A stretch of 64,000 nucleotides of DNA, taken from positions 248,001 to 312,000 of the forward strand of contig LR877153.1 of NCBI GenBank assembly GCA_903995115.1, given 5' to 3'. The position numbers and the translations under genes are program-made. A model generated the notes under the pieces. The model did not search any database and was not told where the DNA came from. It saw only the letters and a program-made list of their open reading frames with translations. Positions 51,707 through 62,671 of this stretch are shown piece by piece. The DNA comes from Angomonas deanei (Eukaryota; Euglenozoa; Kinetoplastea; Trypanosomatida; Trypanosomatidae). Numbering within the stretch: position 1 is the stretch's first letter; every line of letters begins with the position of its first letter.

Positions 51707-53317
51707 ATGTCCGCTATTGTCACTACTCAGCGATATAACTGGATGGGGTACCACGGTACCGAGACCGACGAGGTAGACACCGCCCTCCTCCGTCTGGACG
51801 GCTCTGACAAGGCCGACAACAACAACTACGAGCGTCGTCAGCAAGTCGTCGGCGACATCAAGGAGCGTCTTTACCTCATCAAGAAGGATCTCGATCTCAT
51901 TCCAGAGGAGGAGCTCCGTGCCGAGGAGGAGCAGCGCCAGCGACGCAAGCAAGAAAAGGAACGTCGTGCCCAAGAAGAGAAACAACGGCAGGCGGAAGAA
52001 AAACAGAGACAAGCGGAAGAGGCGGAGCGCCGCAAGGAGGAGCAGCGCCAGGCTCAGGAGGAGGCACAGCAGCGTCAGGCAGAGGAAGCGGCTCGTGAGG
52101 CCGAGGAGGCCCAAAAACGGCAAGCCGAGGAGGCAGAAGAGGCCGCCCGTGCCGCCCGGTGGCGCGCCCTCCACGACAGCGACGACGACAGTGATGCCGA
52201 GCAAGAACAGAATGAATTACTGGAGGGTTACGTCCGCTCCCAAGAGGAGATTGACGACGCCGTGAAAGGGTTTGCCGCCGGTACGCGTGGCTTGTTGCTC
52301 GCCCAGGGCGCCGGTTACGTCAGCTACCTCGACGGGGGGGTCCACCTTACCCTGGAGCAGCTCGAGCAGCACAACAGCGCCTATCGCCCTGGTACGGAGC
52401 GACTCTACCTTGCAGCCGGTGGAGATGGCAGCTTCCCTAGCGAGGAGGAATTCAACACCCAAGCCCTACGAGAGGCGCTGCAGGAGCGGGAGCTCGCCAG
52501 ACAGAAGCTGGAGTCTCGTAAAGTCCTGGAGGACCCCACGTACGCCGCCAGACTGCGCACCGAAGAAAAAGATGCCGAGGGTCAGCCGCTCTTGCAGTTA
52601 TCGGAGGAGGACGCCGAGCGCGACGTGAGCACGTATAACGCTGCCCTCAACGACGCCAAGGAGGCGGAGACCACCACTCGCCAGGAATACAATCAGCGTG
52701 CCAAGGAGTGGTCGAGCAAGATTAATACAGCGCTGTATTCTTCCGTGGCGGAGGGCGGTGAGGCGGTCCGTGTGCTACCGGAGGAAGTGAGTGGCGCTAA
52801 CTTTGCGGCCGCGACCCAAGCGGCGGTCGTGATGCCACCCGCACCAGCGGAAGAAGAAACTAATAATAATAAGGAAGAAGAGGATCCCTACCGTGAACTC
52901 GGCGACGACGAGCCTCAACCACAAGAAAATAATGAACCCAAGGAAGATCCCTACCGCGAGTTGGGCGACGACGAGCCTCAAAATAATAATAATGCTGCCG
53001 AGGACCCCTACCGTGAACTTGGTGATGACGTGGAAGAAGAGCTGCCGGTCGATGACGCCACCCCAGAGACGCAGGTAGCGAGCGAGCGTGTCCAGCAGCA
53101 TCATGAAAATAATGAAAATGAAAATATTCATACTATTGAAGATCCCGTGAAGCCCGAGGCCCCGCAGCCCTCTGCCCCAGTCGAGGGTGAGAGCCACACC
53201 GAGCGTGTTGTGGAAGAAGAACACGTCAGCCTCAAGGATGATGACTTCACTGCTGGCAATAATAATAATACTAACGAGGAAAAGACCGCCGAGGAGGATT
53301 ATGATAGAGAATTGTAA
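51707..53317 (+). CDS. Glu/Arg helix protein with DPYRELGD repeats
   Basis: 536 residues, no frame break. The N-terminus MSAIVTTQRYNWMGYHGTET is followed by a helical block (VGDIKERLYLIKKDLDLIPE). A ~95-residue Glu/Arg/Gln/Lys stretch (residues ~65-160) comes next, typical of a single alpha-helix or coiled coil. A more globular part (residues ~185-370: LLLAQGAGYVSYLDGGVHLT, RPGTERLYLAAGGDGSFPSE) follows. The acidic tail has three copies of DPYRELGDD joined by Asn/Gln/Glu linkers, ending EEDYDREL, which may be a degenerate last copy. The same peptide occurs four times in the gene at 36082. Not recognised. In trypanosomatids such proteins are often flagellar or pellicular, but that is inference. 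Confidence 0.78.
   Translation: MSAIVTTQRYNWMGYHGTETDEVDTALLRLDGSDKADNNNYERRQQVVGDIKERLYLIKKDLDLIPEEELRAEEEQRQRRKQEKERRAQEEKQRQAEEKQRQAEEAERRKEEQRQAQEEAQQRQAEEAAREAEEAQKRQAEEAEEAARAARWRALHDSDDDSDAEQEQNELLEGYVRSQEEIDDAVKGFAAGTRGLLLAQGAGYVSYLDGGVHLTLEQLEQHNSAYRPGTERLYLAAGGDGSFPSEEEFNTQALREALQERELARQKLESRKVLEDPTYAARLRTEEKDAEGQPLLQLSEEDAERDVSTYNAALNDAKEAETTTRQEYNQRAKEWSSKINTALYSSVAEGGEAVRVLPEEVSGANFAAATQAAVVMPPAPAEEETNNNKEEEDPYRELGDDEPQPQENNEPKEDPYRELGDDEPQNNNNAAEDPYRELGDDVEEELPVDDATPETQVASERVQQHHENNENENIHTIEDPVKPEAPQPSAPVEGESHTERVVEEEHVSLKDDDFTAGNNNNTNEEKTAEEDYDREL
52883..53029 (+). repeat. Three-copy DPYRELGDD peptide repeat
   Basis: Copies at 52883, 52946 and 53003. The peptide DPYRELGDD is identical in all three but Tyr-Arg-Glu-Leu-Gly-Asp codons vary (ccgtgaactc, ccgcgagttg, ccgtgaactt), as they also do from the copies near 36.2 kb. 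Confidence 0.85.
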
Positions 53318-53825
53318 ACAAAAAGATGAAAAAAGAAAAAAAAGGACAGAATTCTCATATTTCATTTTTTTTTCTTTCTTTTTTAAATTAATCATCGTTA
53401 ATTGACATCTGTACTTTTTTTTTTCACTTTTTTTGCTTTTTTTTATACTTTTTTTTTTTTGTTTGAATAATAAAGTGTTATTATTATCAACTTTAAAAAC
53501 AAAAAAGAAAGAAAAAAAAAAAAGTCTCACTAGCGAAATTATAAGCAGAAAAAAAAAAAAAAGCAAACTAGAGTAAATATTTATATACACTTTTAAAAAA
53601 AATGTAAAAAAAAAAAAAGCATTTCTATGATATGGTCTGAAAACTGAGATGCGTATTATTATCATTTACTAAAAAAAACAAAAAAAAAAACTCCTTTTTC
53701 CCATTTTTTTTTTTTTTCATTTCTGTATTATTAGAACTATAAGCACACACACCTACATATAATCATAGAATAACAAAAAAAAAAAAAAAAATAGACTATT
53801 CCTCTTTTTTCAAAAAAAAAAAAAA
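53318..53825. other. Intergenic region
   Basis: No gene in 508 bases. A succession of T-runs (53416-53424, 53449-53460, 53707-53718) and A-runs (53512-53523, 53550-53562, 53775-53790, 53813-53825). The last A-run abuts the ATG at 53826. A T/C tract at 53799-53810 lies only ~20 bases upstream of that ATG without an intervening AG. The acceptor is more likely an AG near 53735-53793. Confidence 0.45.
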
Positions 53826-54776
53826 ATGAACATTACACCGCAAACCGCGTTAGAACAACACTTAACCTCTCAAGTTAATATTCTACAAAATGAAGTACAA
53901 CTATTACGTCAAAATATGATGCAACAACATCATATAAATTCCAAAAATAATGTTAATAAAAATAAAAATATAAAAAGTAAAAGTCCTTCCAAACGCAAAG
54001 TGATCTATCACGTCAATCCAACTTTAAATGAACTTTACAAAAAAAATGCGGAAAATAATAATAATAATAAAAGAAATATTTCTCCGAATAGTTATAAAAT
54101 TGCATTTGGCCGTTGTGTCAGAGATTTAAATCAAAATAATGAAAATAATAATAATAATTTTCAAAATTCTAATAATAATAATTTTAATAATGAAAAAATA
54201 ATTTCGGTGGCCCCTTTTTCGTACAATAATGAATTATTATTACAAGGCAGTGGTCGAGGTGGCACCGTCCTTCCTCAAAATAATAATAATAATGAAAGTA
54301 TTTATAAATTAAATAATAATAATAATAATAATAATATTTCAAACACAGAAATCACACCGAATACTTCTCTCCATAATAATAATAATAATAATAATGGAAA
54401 TTATATTTGGGGTTCTGCGGCTCGAAATATTAATAATATAAATAATAATAATAATAATAATTTAAATAATTTGGAAGAACAAAAAACAAAATTGTATAAT
54501 TTTGCATTTCCCGTTCGAAGTGATATTTCTCAAAATAATAATAATAATAATAATTTTTATAGTTCGACCAATCCTAATTTTAATAATAATAATTCTAAAG
54601 TTGAAAATATATTAAATCAAAATAATAATAATAATAATAATAATGATAATAATAATAATAATAATATAAACAATAATAATAATAATAATGAAACTTTATT
54701 ATTGGAGTTGTTAAATCAAAAAGAAGATTATATTCAATTATTATCGAATACATTAGACGAAATGGAAAATGTTTTA

Positions 54777-54809
<33 letters not shown>

Positions 54810-55016
54810 TTTCAAAATAATAATAATATTATTTCACCGGTTTTATTATTAACGAATAAGTTGTGCGAAGCGGAACATAAATTAAAAGAATTTCAAAATA
54901 ATAATAATAATAATAATAAAAATAATTTTGCATTGATTAAAAATGAAAATGAATTTTTGAAAAGTGAAAATAATAAATTATTATTGGAATTACAAAAAAT
55001 AAATCAGTTAATTCAA

Positions 55017-55053
<37 letters not shown>

Positions 55054-56203
55054 TTTTGTATTATGAAAATGAAATTTTGAAAAATGAAAATAATTATTTA
55101 AAAGAAGAAAATCGAAAATTATTTACGGAATTAGCACAACTTAAAAATAACAATCATATAAATAATTATTCCACCGAAATAATAATAATAATAATAATTT
55201 AAAAAATGAAAATGATTTTTTAAAATATGAAAATATAAAACTTACTCAACAAATACAAAATTTAACGACTGTACTTTCTCCAAAAAAATAATAATAATAA
55301 TAATAATTATGATTATAATAATAATAATACGTTATTTCCTGCCGTCCCTCCGCCCTTACCGCAAAATTCTTTTTCTAATAATAATAATAATAATTTTCAA
55401 ATTGATAATAATAACGAAAATGAAAATGAAAAAACAGAATTAAAACTGATTTTAGAAAAAATTACGGCGTGGGAAAATTGGTTTATTTCCCTACAAAATA
55501 ATAATAATAATAAAAATATAAATTGGAATTCTATTTTTCAAAATATTATGTCGAATAATCATTTTAATAATGTATCGGAATTCGAAATGGCGGCACAAAA
55601 ATTAAAATCATGGGAACGTTGGTATATGAAAAATATAAAAAATATAAATGAAAATAATAATAATAATAATTTGGAAAAAAAAGAAGAAAAAAAGAGAAAA
55701 AAGAAACATGGATCGAAATCGTTAAAACACAAAAAGAAAAAGAAGAAAAATATAGTTCGGACTCTGACAGTGAAAATGAAAATTTTGAAAAAAATATAAA
55801 TGAAAAAAGAGAATCTTATTTTTTCAATCATAATAATAATAATAATAATGCCGTCACCAGTCAATATATTTCTTCCTTTTCCTACGATTCCAAAAATAAT
55901 AATGAAAATAATAAAAATAATAATAATCATTATTTAATTCCATCCTCCTATGAGGCCTCTCACGACCAGTGTGACTATGTCGAAGGTATTTCCGCAGATA
56001 CCATCTTAAATTATTTTGAGAAACAAAATAAAAATGAAAAAATAAAAAATAATAATGAAAATTTTTATTTTCCTAATGAAAATGATTTGGAAGAAGATCA
56101 GAAAGAGTCGATTTATGTGTTAGCGAAACAAAATATTATTCACGAGTTGGCAAAAAGTGAAAATATGAAAATTGAAAAAGAAATTTTCGGAAATAATAAT
56201 TAA
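53826..56203 (+). CDS. Poly-Asn coiled-coil protein (three frame breaks)
   Basis: About 790 residues read through frames 53826-55202, ~55190-55290, ~55290-55799 and ~55750-56203, with breaks in gaaataataat (near 55180), an A6 before AAT (55285) and an A/G-rich run (55750). It begins MNITPQTALEQHLTSQVNIL, then NEVQLLRQNMMQQHH, a short coiled coil. Asn makes up a very large fraction, with runs up to 12. Between runs are leucine-heptad pieces (LLLELLNQKEDYIQLLSNTL, NEFLKSENNKLLLELQKINQ, NEILKNENNYLKEENRKLFT), so it is a coiled-coil protein interrupted by Asn spacers. The C-terminal part, KITAWENWFISLQ and KLKSWERWYMKNIKNI, has two Trp-containing repeats. It ends with an acidic region and EKEIFGNNN. 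Unrecognised. Confidence 0.55.
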
Positions 56204-56513
56204 AAAAAAAAAATAGATATAGATAGATGATTTTTTTTTGTTTTTGTGTGTTTGTTTTTATTATAAAACACATTTCGATAGAATAGAGAAAAAAAAAAAA
56301 CAGAAAATTAAAAAATATGAATACGTTTTGAAAATATTTGAAAAAAAAATTTTTTTTATATGTATTAATTATTATTAAATTCTTTTTTCTCTCTGTTTCT
56401 ATTCTTATTAGAATGCAAATACAGAAAAAAGAAATAAATAAAAAAAAAAAACTTTTACTTTATTTATTTTCATAGAATCAGAAAAAAAAAAATTATACAG
56501 AAACAAAAAAAAA
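56204..56513. other. Intergenic region
   Basis: No gene. 310 bases of AT-rich sequence with T- and A-runs. The T/C stretch 56381-56403 (ttcttttttctctctgtttc) followed by AG at 56411-56412 is a plausible acceptor, about 100 bases before the ATG at 56514. Confidence 0.45.
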
Positions 56514-58030
56514 ATGAATAATAATAATAATTATGTTTATAATTCTTCCGACGAAGAAATCGATGAAATTATTTACGAACGAAGCGAAAATGCAAATTTA
56601 TTTTATTATTCCGCCCAACATCCGTTATTTCATGTTTTTTCAGAAAATAATAATAATAATGAAAAAATTAAAAAATTAGAAAATAATAATAATGAAATGA
56701 CGACCATGTCGAATGCGATTAAAATTCCAAATTCTTTTATTAATTTAAATAAAAAAACAATGTTGGATGTTTTGTTATTTCACAAAAATAAAAATAATAA
56801 TAATAATGAAAATGAAAATAATAATAAACGAAGTTTGAAACATTTATTACCGAATTTTAAAAATAAAGAAAATGATAAAAATAAAAAAAATGATAATTAT
56901 GAAATAAAAAATATAAACGATTCTATTTCTGACTTTGAGGACGATGAAATCATCAATCATAACGAAAATGAAAATAATTTGAAGAATAATGAAAATAAAA
57001 TTCAAAATAATGAAAAACCAAAAAATAAGAAAAAGAAAAAAAGTGTCTTTGATTTATTCGAAGAAAACGATAACAACAATAATGAAAATATTAATAAAAT
57101 AATAAACAATAATAATAAAAAACGAGGACGAAATAGTTTTGACGTGGATACATTATTATTTCAAGAAAAGAAAAAAGAAACAGAAAACAATACAAATAAT
57201 AATAATAATAATTTAATTGAAAAATTATTAGAAAATAATGAAAATAGTCATAATTTTACGCAGAAAAATAAAACGAATAATTATAATAATAATTATGAAA
57301 CCAATATTTCGGTGGAAACTATTTTTGAAAAATTTTCTAATAATGAAATAAATAATAATAATAATTCACAAATAAATCATAAAAATAATAATATTAATTT
57401 CACCGGAAAAGTTCAACAATTATTATTTCAAACGTTTTCAAAAAAAATAAAAAATAAAAATTCCATGTTATTAAAATTATTTTCGAATAACTCAACCGGA
57501 AAAAAAATAATCGAATATTTACATAAATTATTTATCAGTTGGAAAATAATAAATCCAATTTCTATTTTTCATTATTTTCATAAAAATGAAAATAATAATA
57601 ATAATTTATTATTGGAAGATGAAAATATAAAAATTGTGTTAAAAGTATTACAAACGGAAAATAATTTTTCATTAACGATGATAAAAGGAGAAGTAATATT
57701 TCTACACGATTCGATGCAAAATAAAATAAAAAATGAAAATCAGCATTTAAATATTATTTTACCGGAATCTTTTTTTTCACAATTACAAACTCATTTCGGT
57801 TCGTTTCTTTATATTTACGAGCCGTTTTCATTTTATGACAACAATAATAAAAATTTAAATCATAATAAAAATGAAATCTTTATTTTACCGCTTTATACGG
57901 TCACCTCTGATCAACTTCTTCAAAATAATCATAATAATAATCAAAATCAAAATAATAATAATAATAATAATAATTATTAAATCATAATAATAATACTTCA
58001 CCCTTCACTACACCTCAACGATTATCGCAC

Positions 58031-58082
<52 letters not shown>

Positions 58083-58361
58083 TAACGCCATTTCGTAGTG
58101 AATATTACGATCCTTTGGCGTTTCCGAATCAAACGAATATTAATTATAATAATAATAATAATTTAAATAATAATGTTTTATTATTCGAAGAAGAAGACAG
58201 TCGTCACAGTCATAATAATAACTAAAATGGAAAATATAAATAATAATAATAATTTAATTATTAATAATAATAATGAAAATGATTTCCCCATTCTCTCTCA
58301 GACCGATTGGACCATTCCCTATGAAATTCTGCTTTTATTATCACGTCAGTGTTCAAAGTAA
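56514..58361 (+). CDS. Poly-Asn hypothetical protein (two frame breaks)
   Basis: About 615 residues over 56514-57980, ~57975-58224 and ~58223-58361. It starts MNNNNNYVYNSSDEEIDEII. The first 250 residues are acidic and Asn-rich, with KKKKKSVFDLFEENDN and RGRNSFDVDTLLFQEKKKE. A better-conserved-looking block lies at 57400-57920: GKVQQLLFQTFSKKIKNKNS, GKKIIEYLHKLFISWKIINP, IKIVLKVLQTENNFSLTMIK, VIFLHDSMQNKIKNENQHLN and EIFILPLYTVTSDQLL. It looks like a mixed alpha/beta domain but matches no family I know. The longest perfect AAT array of the window (58031-58081) lies inside. The last piece ends SQTDWTIPYEILLLLSRQCS. Confidence 0.55.
58031..58081 (+). repeat. (AAT)17 microsatellite, perfect
   Basis: An uninterrupted AAT array of 51 bases encoding 17 Asn in the frame of the surrounding protein. 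Longest perfect array noted in this window. Confidence 0.85.
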
Positions 58362-58432
58362 AAATAAAAATAAAATAAAAAGTTCAAAAAAAAAAAAAAA
58401 TAGAAAACACTAAAAATAAATCCTTATTCTTT

Positions 58433-58472
58433 TTGCTTTTATTTATTTTCCCCTCTCTTTCCCCAAAAAAAG
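58433..58472 (+). promoter_or_regulatory. Putative spliced-leader acceptor of COX19 gene
   Basis: T/C-rich stretch (58429-58464) followed by AG at 58471-58472. The ATG at 58535 is 62 bases downstream, after an (ATT)n stretch in the 5' leader. Confidence 0.5.
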
Positions 58473-58534
58473 TCTCAAAAAAAGAAAAAAAAACAATTCT
58501 TATCAAAAAAAAATTATTATTATTATTATTATTC

Positions 58535-58951
58535 ATGTCCATCAAAGCCTCCTCCCCTGTGGCCGGTAAAGCCCCCGACCTCGGTGCCTTCCCCCTCGAC
58601 CACTACCGCGAGTGTAAAGCGCAGATCGCCGCCTATTATAAATGCTTGGAAGAACATAATTTCCTAACGCCCATGTGCCGCGACGACGTGCGCCGCTATC
58701 TGTCTTGTCGCATGGAAAAAGGATTGATGAAGGAAAATGATTTTGAGAGTTTTAACTTACCCAATACGAAGTTTGTACCGACGAGACAACATAAAGAAGA
58801 CTTGAAGGAGCAGTGGCTAAAGCAGAAAATGAACCAAGTCACGGCGGTGTGGGAGGAAAATTACAAACGCGAGAACTTGACGGTGCCGGATGGGTACGAG
58901 GTGAGCCCGGAGGAATACAAGGAAATGAAAAAACAACATAAAACGGAATAA
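58535..58951 (+). CDS. COX19: COX19-like twin CX9C protein
   Basis: 138 residues. COX19 is a small intermembrane-space protein needed for copper delivery to cytochrome c oxidase. The CHCH fold is present: FPLDHYRECKAQIAAYYKCL gives the first CX9C, and MCRDDVRRYLSCRMEKGLM the second. The PLDH.eC spacing and the C-terminal cRMEkGLM are diagnostic of COX19 over other CHCH proteins. It would be imported and oxidised by the MIA pathway, with no cleavable leader, as expected for this class. The C-terminal extension of ~60 residues (KEDLKEQWLKQKMNQVTAVW and beyond) is longer than in yeast or human COX19. The open frame extends upstream to 58433, but the splice signal falls between. No Asn run or frame break. 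Confidence 0.9.
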   Translation: MSIKASSPVAGKAPDLGAFPLDHYRECKAQIAAYYKCLEEHNFLTPMCRDDVRRYLSCRMEKGLMKENDFESFNLPNTKFVPTRQHKEDLKEQWLKQKMNQVTAVWEENYKRENLTVPDGYEVSPEEYKEMKKQHKTE

Positions 58952-59170
58952 AAAAAAAAAAAAAGTGAAATAATGAATTAGAAAGTGCTCACATATATAT
59001 TTATTTAGTTGAATTGTTCTTATTAGGTTTTTTTTTTATGATTATTTACATACAAACAAAAGTAACGAAAAAAAAAAAAAAAACTTTTTTTCAAAAACAA
59101 AAGAATCAATTTTTTATTGTTGTTAATGTTTTATTGGAAAGAATTATCTTCTGCATATTTTTTAACCTTC

Positions 59171-59192
59171 TTTTCGTTTTTTTTTTTTTTAG
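59171..59192 (+). promoter_or_regulatory. Putative spliced-leader acceptor of actin-related gene
   Basis: T-run (59177-59190) ends in AG at 59191-59192, 20 bases before ATG 59212. It lies inside the longer open frame that begins at 59014 and thereby rejects that start. Confidence 0.6.
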
Positions 59193-59211
59193 CTACACAA
59201 AAACAAAAAAA

Positions 59212-60477
59212 ATGAATGCCAATAATATGATTTTAGATAATGGTTCTTATTCCATTAAAATAACGAATAATAATAATCATCATAATTCTTTATTTCCAAA
59301 AGAATATTTCCGTTACAATAATAATAATTTTAATTATCCGATTGAAGACGGAGTCATTCAAAACTACGAAACTTTGGAAGAAATATGGGATAAAATTTTT
59401 ATTTTCTGAAAATAAAAAAAATAATAATAATAATGAAAATGAAAGTTTATTAGTATTAGAATCTCTCCAACACGTGCCGCCATCACAACAAAGCAAAATA
59501 GCCGAACTTTTATTTGAAAAATATAATTTTCATAAAATTCAATTTTTAAAACAAGATCGACTTTCTTTGTTTTCCGTCGGTCGTCTGGAAGGCACGGTGG
59601 TGGACTGCGGGTATACGTCTTGCCGTATTTCTGCTGTCTTGGAGGAAAATAATAATCAAAATAATAATGAATGAATAATAATTTTCAAAATAATAATAAT
59701 AATCATCATGTGGTGTTTTATCACATTGGTGGAAAAGATATTTCGGACTATTTGAAAAGTTTATTAGAAAATGAAAACGGTGCTCCTTTTTTTAAAATTT
59801 ATAAAAATAATAATCATCATTTTGAGTATATGGACACCAACCCTGCTAGTCCTTATTATAATGAATATTATAACAATATTTTACAACAATCGATCGATTA
59901 CGTGAAACATCATTATTTATTTTTAAATTATAATAAAAATAATAATAAAAATTTGGAAATGAAATTAGCGAACGAAACAAATTTATTTCGACGGGAATTT
60001 ACATTTTTATTACCGGATAAAAATGAAATTAAAATAGAAAATAATAAAAAGAATGAAAAAATTCATTTTTCATTGCATCATTTTTCTCATTTTTCCCTTC
60101 CTGGTGAATTATACTTTCAACCCACGTTACATTCTAACAAGTACGACGATCGTTCCATTTCACTTTCCTCGATCATCATAAATCATTATTTTCAAGAAAT
60201 TTCCATCGATATGAGACGACCGCTCGCGGAACTTATTTTTTGCAGCGGTGGTGGCAGCCAGCTAAGAGGACTACCCCAACGACTGCAGGAAGCATTAAAT
60301 AAAAATGAAAATGAAAATTTTGAAAATTACAATCATAATAATAATTATTATAAGGTGAAGGCACCACCGCAAAGAGAGTTTTCTCATTTTTTAGGCGCCT
60401 CGATTTTATTAAAGAGTGTTTTACCGCAATTTTGGCAATATAAAGAAGAATGGACGGAAACTGGCGTCATTGGGTAA
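59212..60477 (+). CDS. Actin-related protein (two frame breaks)
   Basis: About 421 residues read through 59212-59409, ~59400-59674 and ~59671-60477, with breaks at ttttctgaaaataaa and the AAT run near 59672. Actin-fold landmarks: MILDNGSYSIKI (phosphate-1 loop region; actin DNGSG), IWDKIF (actin W...F), LLFEKYN and SLFSVGRLEGTVVDCGYTSC (phosphate-2 region, DxG kept), HIGGKDISDYLKSLL (actin GxDLTxYL), RPLAELIFCSGGGSQLRGLP (adenosine loop, GG..), PPQREFSHFLGASIL and QYKEEW near the C-terminus. Several Asn runs fill surface loops. The divergence and missing Ser/Thr contacts in loop 1 point to an Arp rather than conventional actin. Which Arp (Arp1-like, Arp6-like or kinetoplastid-specific) cannot be decided by eye. 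Confidence 0.78.
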
Positions 60478-60686
60478 CTGCTATATATTATTATTATTAT
60501 TATTATTATTATTTTCAGAAAAAATAAATCTTTTTTTTTTTTTTTGCCTATATTTTCATACTTTCTACTATGGATATTTCATTCTTTCACTTCTTTTAAA
60601 AAAAAAAAAAAGATTAAGATTTAGTTTTTTTTTATTATTATTTTTATATTTCATTAGTCATTTTATATTATTGATCCCAACACACG

Positions 60687-61430
60687 ATGGGTAAAGTAAA
60701 GCGACAGGGCGACCATGCCATCAAAAAAATATTAATGAAAGAAAAAAGCTTAGCCCTGAAAAAAAAACGAGAAGCCGAGTCCTTCCACGCCGCTGGGGTC
60801 AAGACCCGTGGCGGAGAGGAGGCGCACGACGACAGCGAGCTCACCACGGCCCAGGCAAAAAAAGATTTCGCCGCGCGACAGTTTCGAAAATTAATGCTCA
60901 CCGAACAAAACAACCTTCATAATAATTTACTGAACAGCAGTCATTCCTTTCTTTCCTACAATCACAACTTGGGACCGCCGTATCGTATTTTGCTAGACAC
61001 GAATTTTATTAATTTTTCACTTCAAAATAAAATGGATATTTATCAATCGTTAATGGATTGCATGTTGGCGAAGGTGATTCCCTGTATTTGCGATTGCGTG
61101 ATTGCGGAGTTGGAAAAGTTAGGGAAAAAATTCAGTTTAGCATTAAAAATGATTTTGAAAGAACAAGCGGAACACACCAACAATAATGAGTTAAATCAAA
61201 ATAATAATAACGAAAGTGGAAAACGCTTTCAACGATTGCATTGTGATAATAAATACGCCGATGATTGCATTGTTCGTCGTGTCTCGCAGACGCCCATCTA
61301 CATCGTCGCCACCTGTGATCAAGAACTGAAGCGGCGACTGCGCAAGCTGCCTGGAGTACCCATCCTCTACATTGCCAAGCACCGCTACACCATCGAGCGA
61401 CTGCCGGAGGTATTCGGGGCTCCTGCGTGA
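60687..61430 (+). CDS. FCF1: rRNA-processing PIN endonuclease FCF1 / UTP24
   Basis: 247 residues. FCF1/UTP24 is the nucleolar PIN-domain nuclease of the small-subunit processome that cleaves pre-rRNA at sites A1/A2. Seen: the basic N-terminus MGKVKRQGDHAIKKILMKEK; then LGPPYRILLDTNFINFSLQN with the first catalytic Asp; AKVIPCICDCVIAELEKLGK with the Glu; DNKYADDCIVRRV with the DD pair; YIVATCDQELKRRLRKLPGV with the fourth acidic residue; and the end HRYTIERLPEVFGAPA, typical of the family. All four acidic active-site positions are kept. Relative to yeast and human (~190-198 aa), there are two insertions: one before LGPPY containing HNNLLNSSHSFLSYNHN, and an Asn-rich loop TNNNELNQNNNNESG inside the PIN domain. 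No frame break. Confidence 0.93.
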   Translation: MGKVKRQGDHAIKKILMKEKSLALKKKREAESFHAAGVKTRGGEEAHDDSELTTAQAKKDFAARQFRKLMLTEQNNLHNNLLNSSHSFLSYNHNLGPPYRILLDTNFINFSLQNKMDIYQSLMDCMLAKVIPCICDCVIAELEKLGKKFSLALKMILKEQAEHTNNNELNQNNNNESGKRFQRLHCDNKYADDCIVRRVSQTPIYIVATCDQELKRRLRKLPGVPILYIAKHRYTIERLPEVFGAPA

Positions 61431-61704
61431 TGGAAAATAATTGTAATTTATTAATTTATAATTAAATTTTTTTTAAGCGTTTAAACTAATTATATAAAGG
61501 AAAAAAATAACAATAATGGTATATTAATATTTAAAAAAAAAAAAGAATTTTTGCTTTGGTTTTTAATTTTTTTGTTTTTTTTTCATCTGTTGATAATTGT
61601 TATCATTTTAACTACTATTTCCTATTTTCCCCTTTTTTTTTTCTTATTTTTCATAGTTCACATTACTAATAAAATAATAATAATAATAAATTAAATTAAA
61701 ATAA

Positions 61705-62671
61705 ATGTTTCTCTCTTTTCGTCGTATCCTTCCTTGCATCATTCCCAATAATAATAATAATTTTAATTATAATAATTATAATTTTATCATGAATCATAAA
61801 AGAAATAAATCTTATCATTTCTACCTCAACCTGGACGACCCGGAAGACACAAAACTATTCGTGCAAGAAGAAATAAACAAAATTTGTGAAAAAGAAAGCA
61901 TTCAAAATCCAAACAGTCTTCCGACGAGCCGTTATCTCGTCGACCAGCTCCACGAGAACCATTTCACAAAAATAAATAATACCCTTTTTTCAAAAAATAA
62001 TAAAAATAATGATAATGCTTTGGGCGTCAATATACGCATGACCACATCATTGTTGCATGCATTGTTAAATGAGTGTTTATATTATTATCAAAATAAAAAT
62101 TTTATCGCCTGTCGACAACTTTCCGAGTTTGTGCACGAAGAAGCATTACAGCATAAAAAAAAACAAAATAATAAATAATAATAGTTCATTATTATATTTA
62201 ACGGCACTGACGGCGTCGAAGGCGAATAAAGCTTTGGCGCAAGAGATGGAAAACTATTTTCTAGAACAATACAATATTGAATGCTCGACGTACGATTATT
62301 TTGATAAAAATAATAAAAAAAATGAAAATAATAAAAATAATTATAATTATAAACCGATTGTCTCGGATGTATTATTACCAAAACCGTCCGTTATTTTCAA
62401 CGCGAAGCGAATTATTTTAAAATTATTAAAAAATGCAGAAAATTACGAAAAAATAGCGGAAAGGATTTATAATCATCCATCAAATGCATTTATGCGAAAT
62501 AATCATAATTTTAATCATAAATATAAAAAACAAAACGGAGGTTGGCAGGAAAGTTATTCCAACGTGGATGAAGAATTTCAAAATAATAATAATAATCATC
62601 GTTCAAGGCCAGAGCATGTAGAGATACGACGACAGCAGCAACAGAGCACTGCTTGGAAGGTGCCGAAATGA
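61705..62671 (+). CDS. Hypothetical protein with mitochondrial-type leader (one frame break)
   Basis: About 321 residues over 61705-62178 and ~62175-62671. The break lies at the A6-N run (HKKKQNNK then NNNSSLLYLTALTASKANKA). It begins MFLSFRRILPCIIP, a short basic-hydrophobic leader that may target mitochondria. Poly-Asn/Tyr follows, then a folded-looking region: SYHFYLNLDDPEDTKLFVQE, EINKICEKESIQNPNSLPTS, MTTSLLHALLNECLYYYQNK and NFIACRQLSEFVHEEALQHK, a helical repeat-like pattern. The second part has LYLTALTASKANKALAQEME and FNAKRIILKLLKNAENYEKI, and ends in a Gln/Arg stretch, TAWKVPK. Family not recognised. Helical pairs of this kind occur in TPR/PPR-like organelle proteins, but no repeat consensus is clear. 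Confidence 0.6.

Noticed and set aside
57960-58090. CRISPR-like array or centromeric satellite
   Set aside because: It is a simple trinucleotide microsatellite inside a coding frame, with no spacers or longer repeat unit.
20757-62180. Reassigned stop codons (TAA read as an amino acid), as in some trypanosomatids
   Set aside because: After each break the protein continues in a different frame, not the same one, and well-conserved genes end in ordinary TAA, TAG or TGA. A frame change explains the data; stop reassignment does not.
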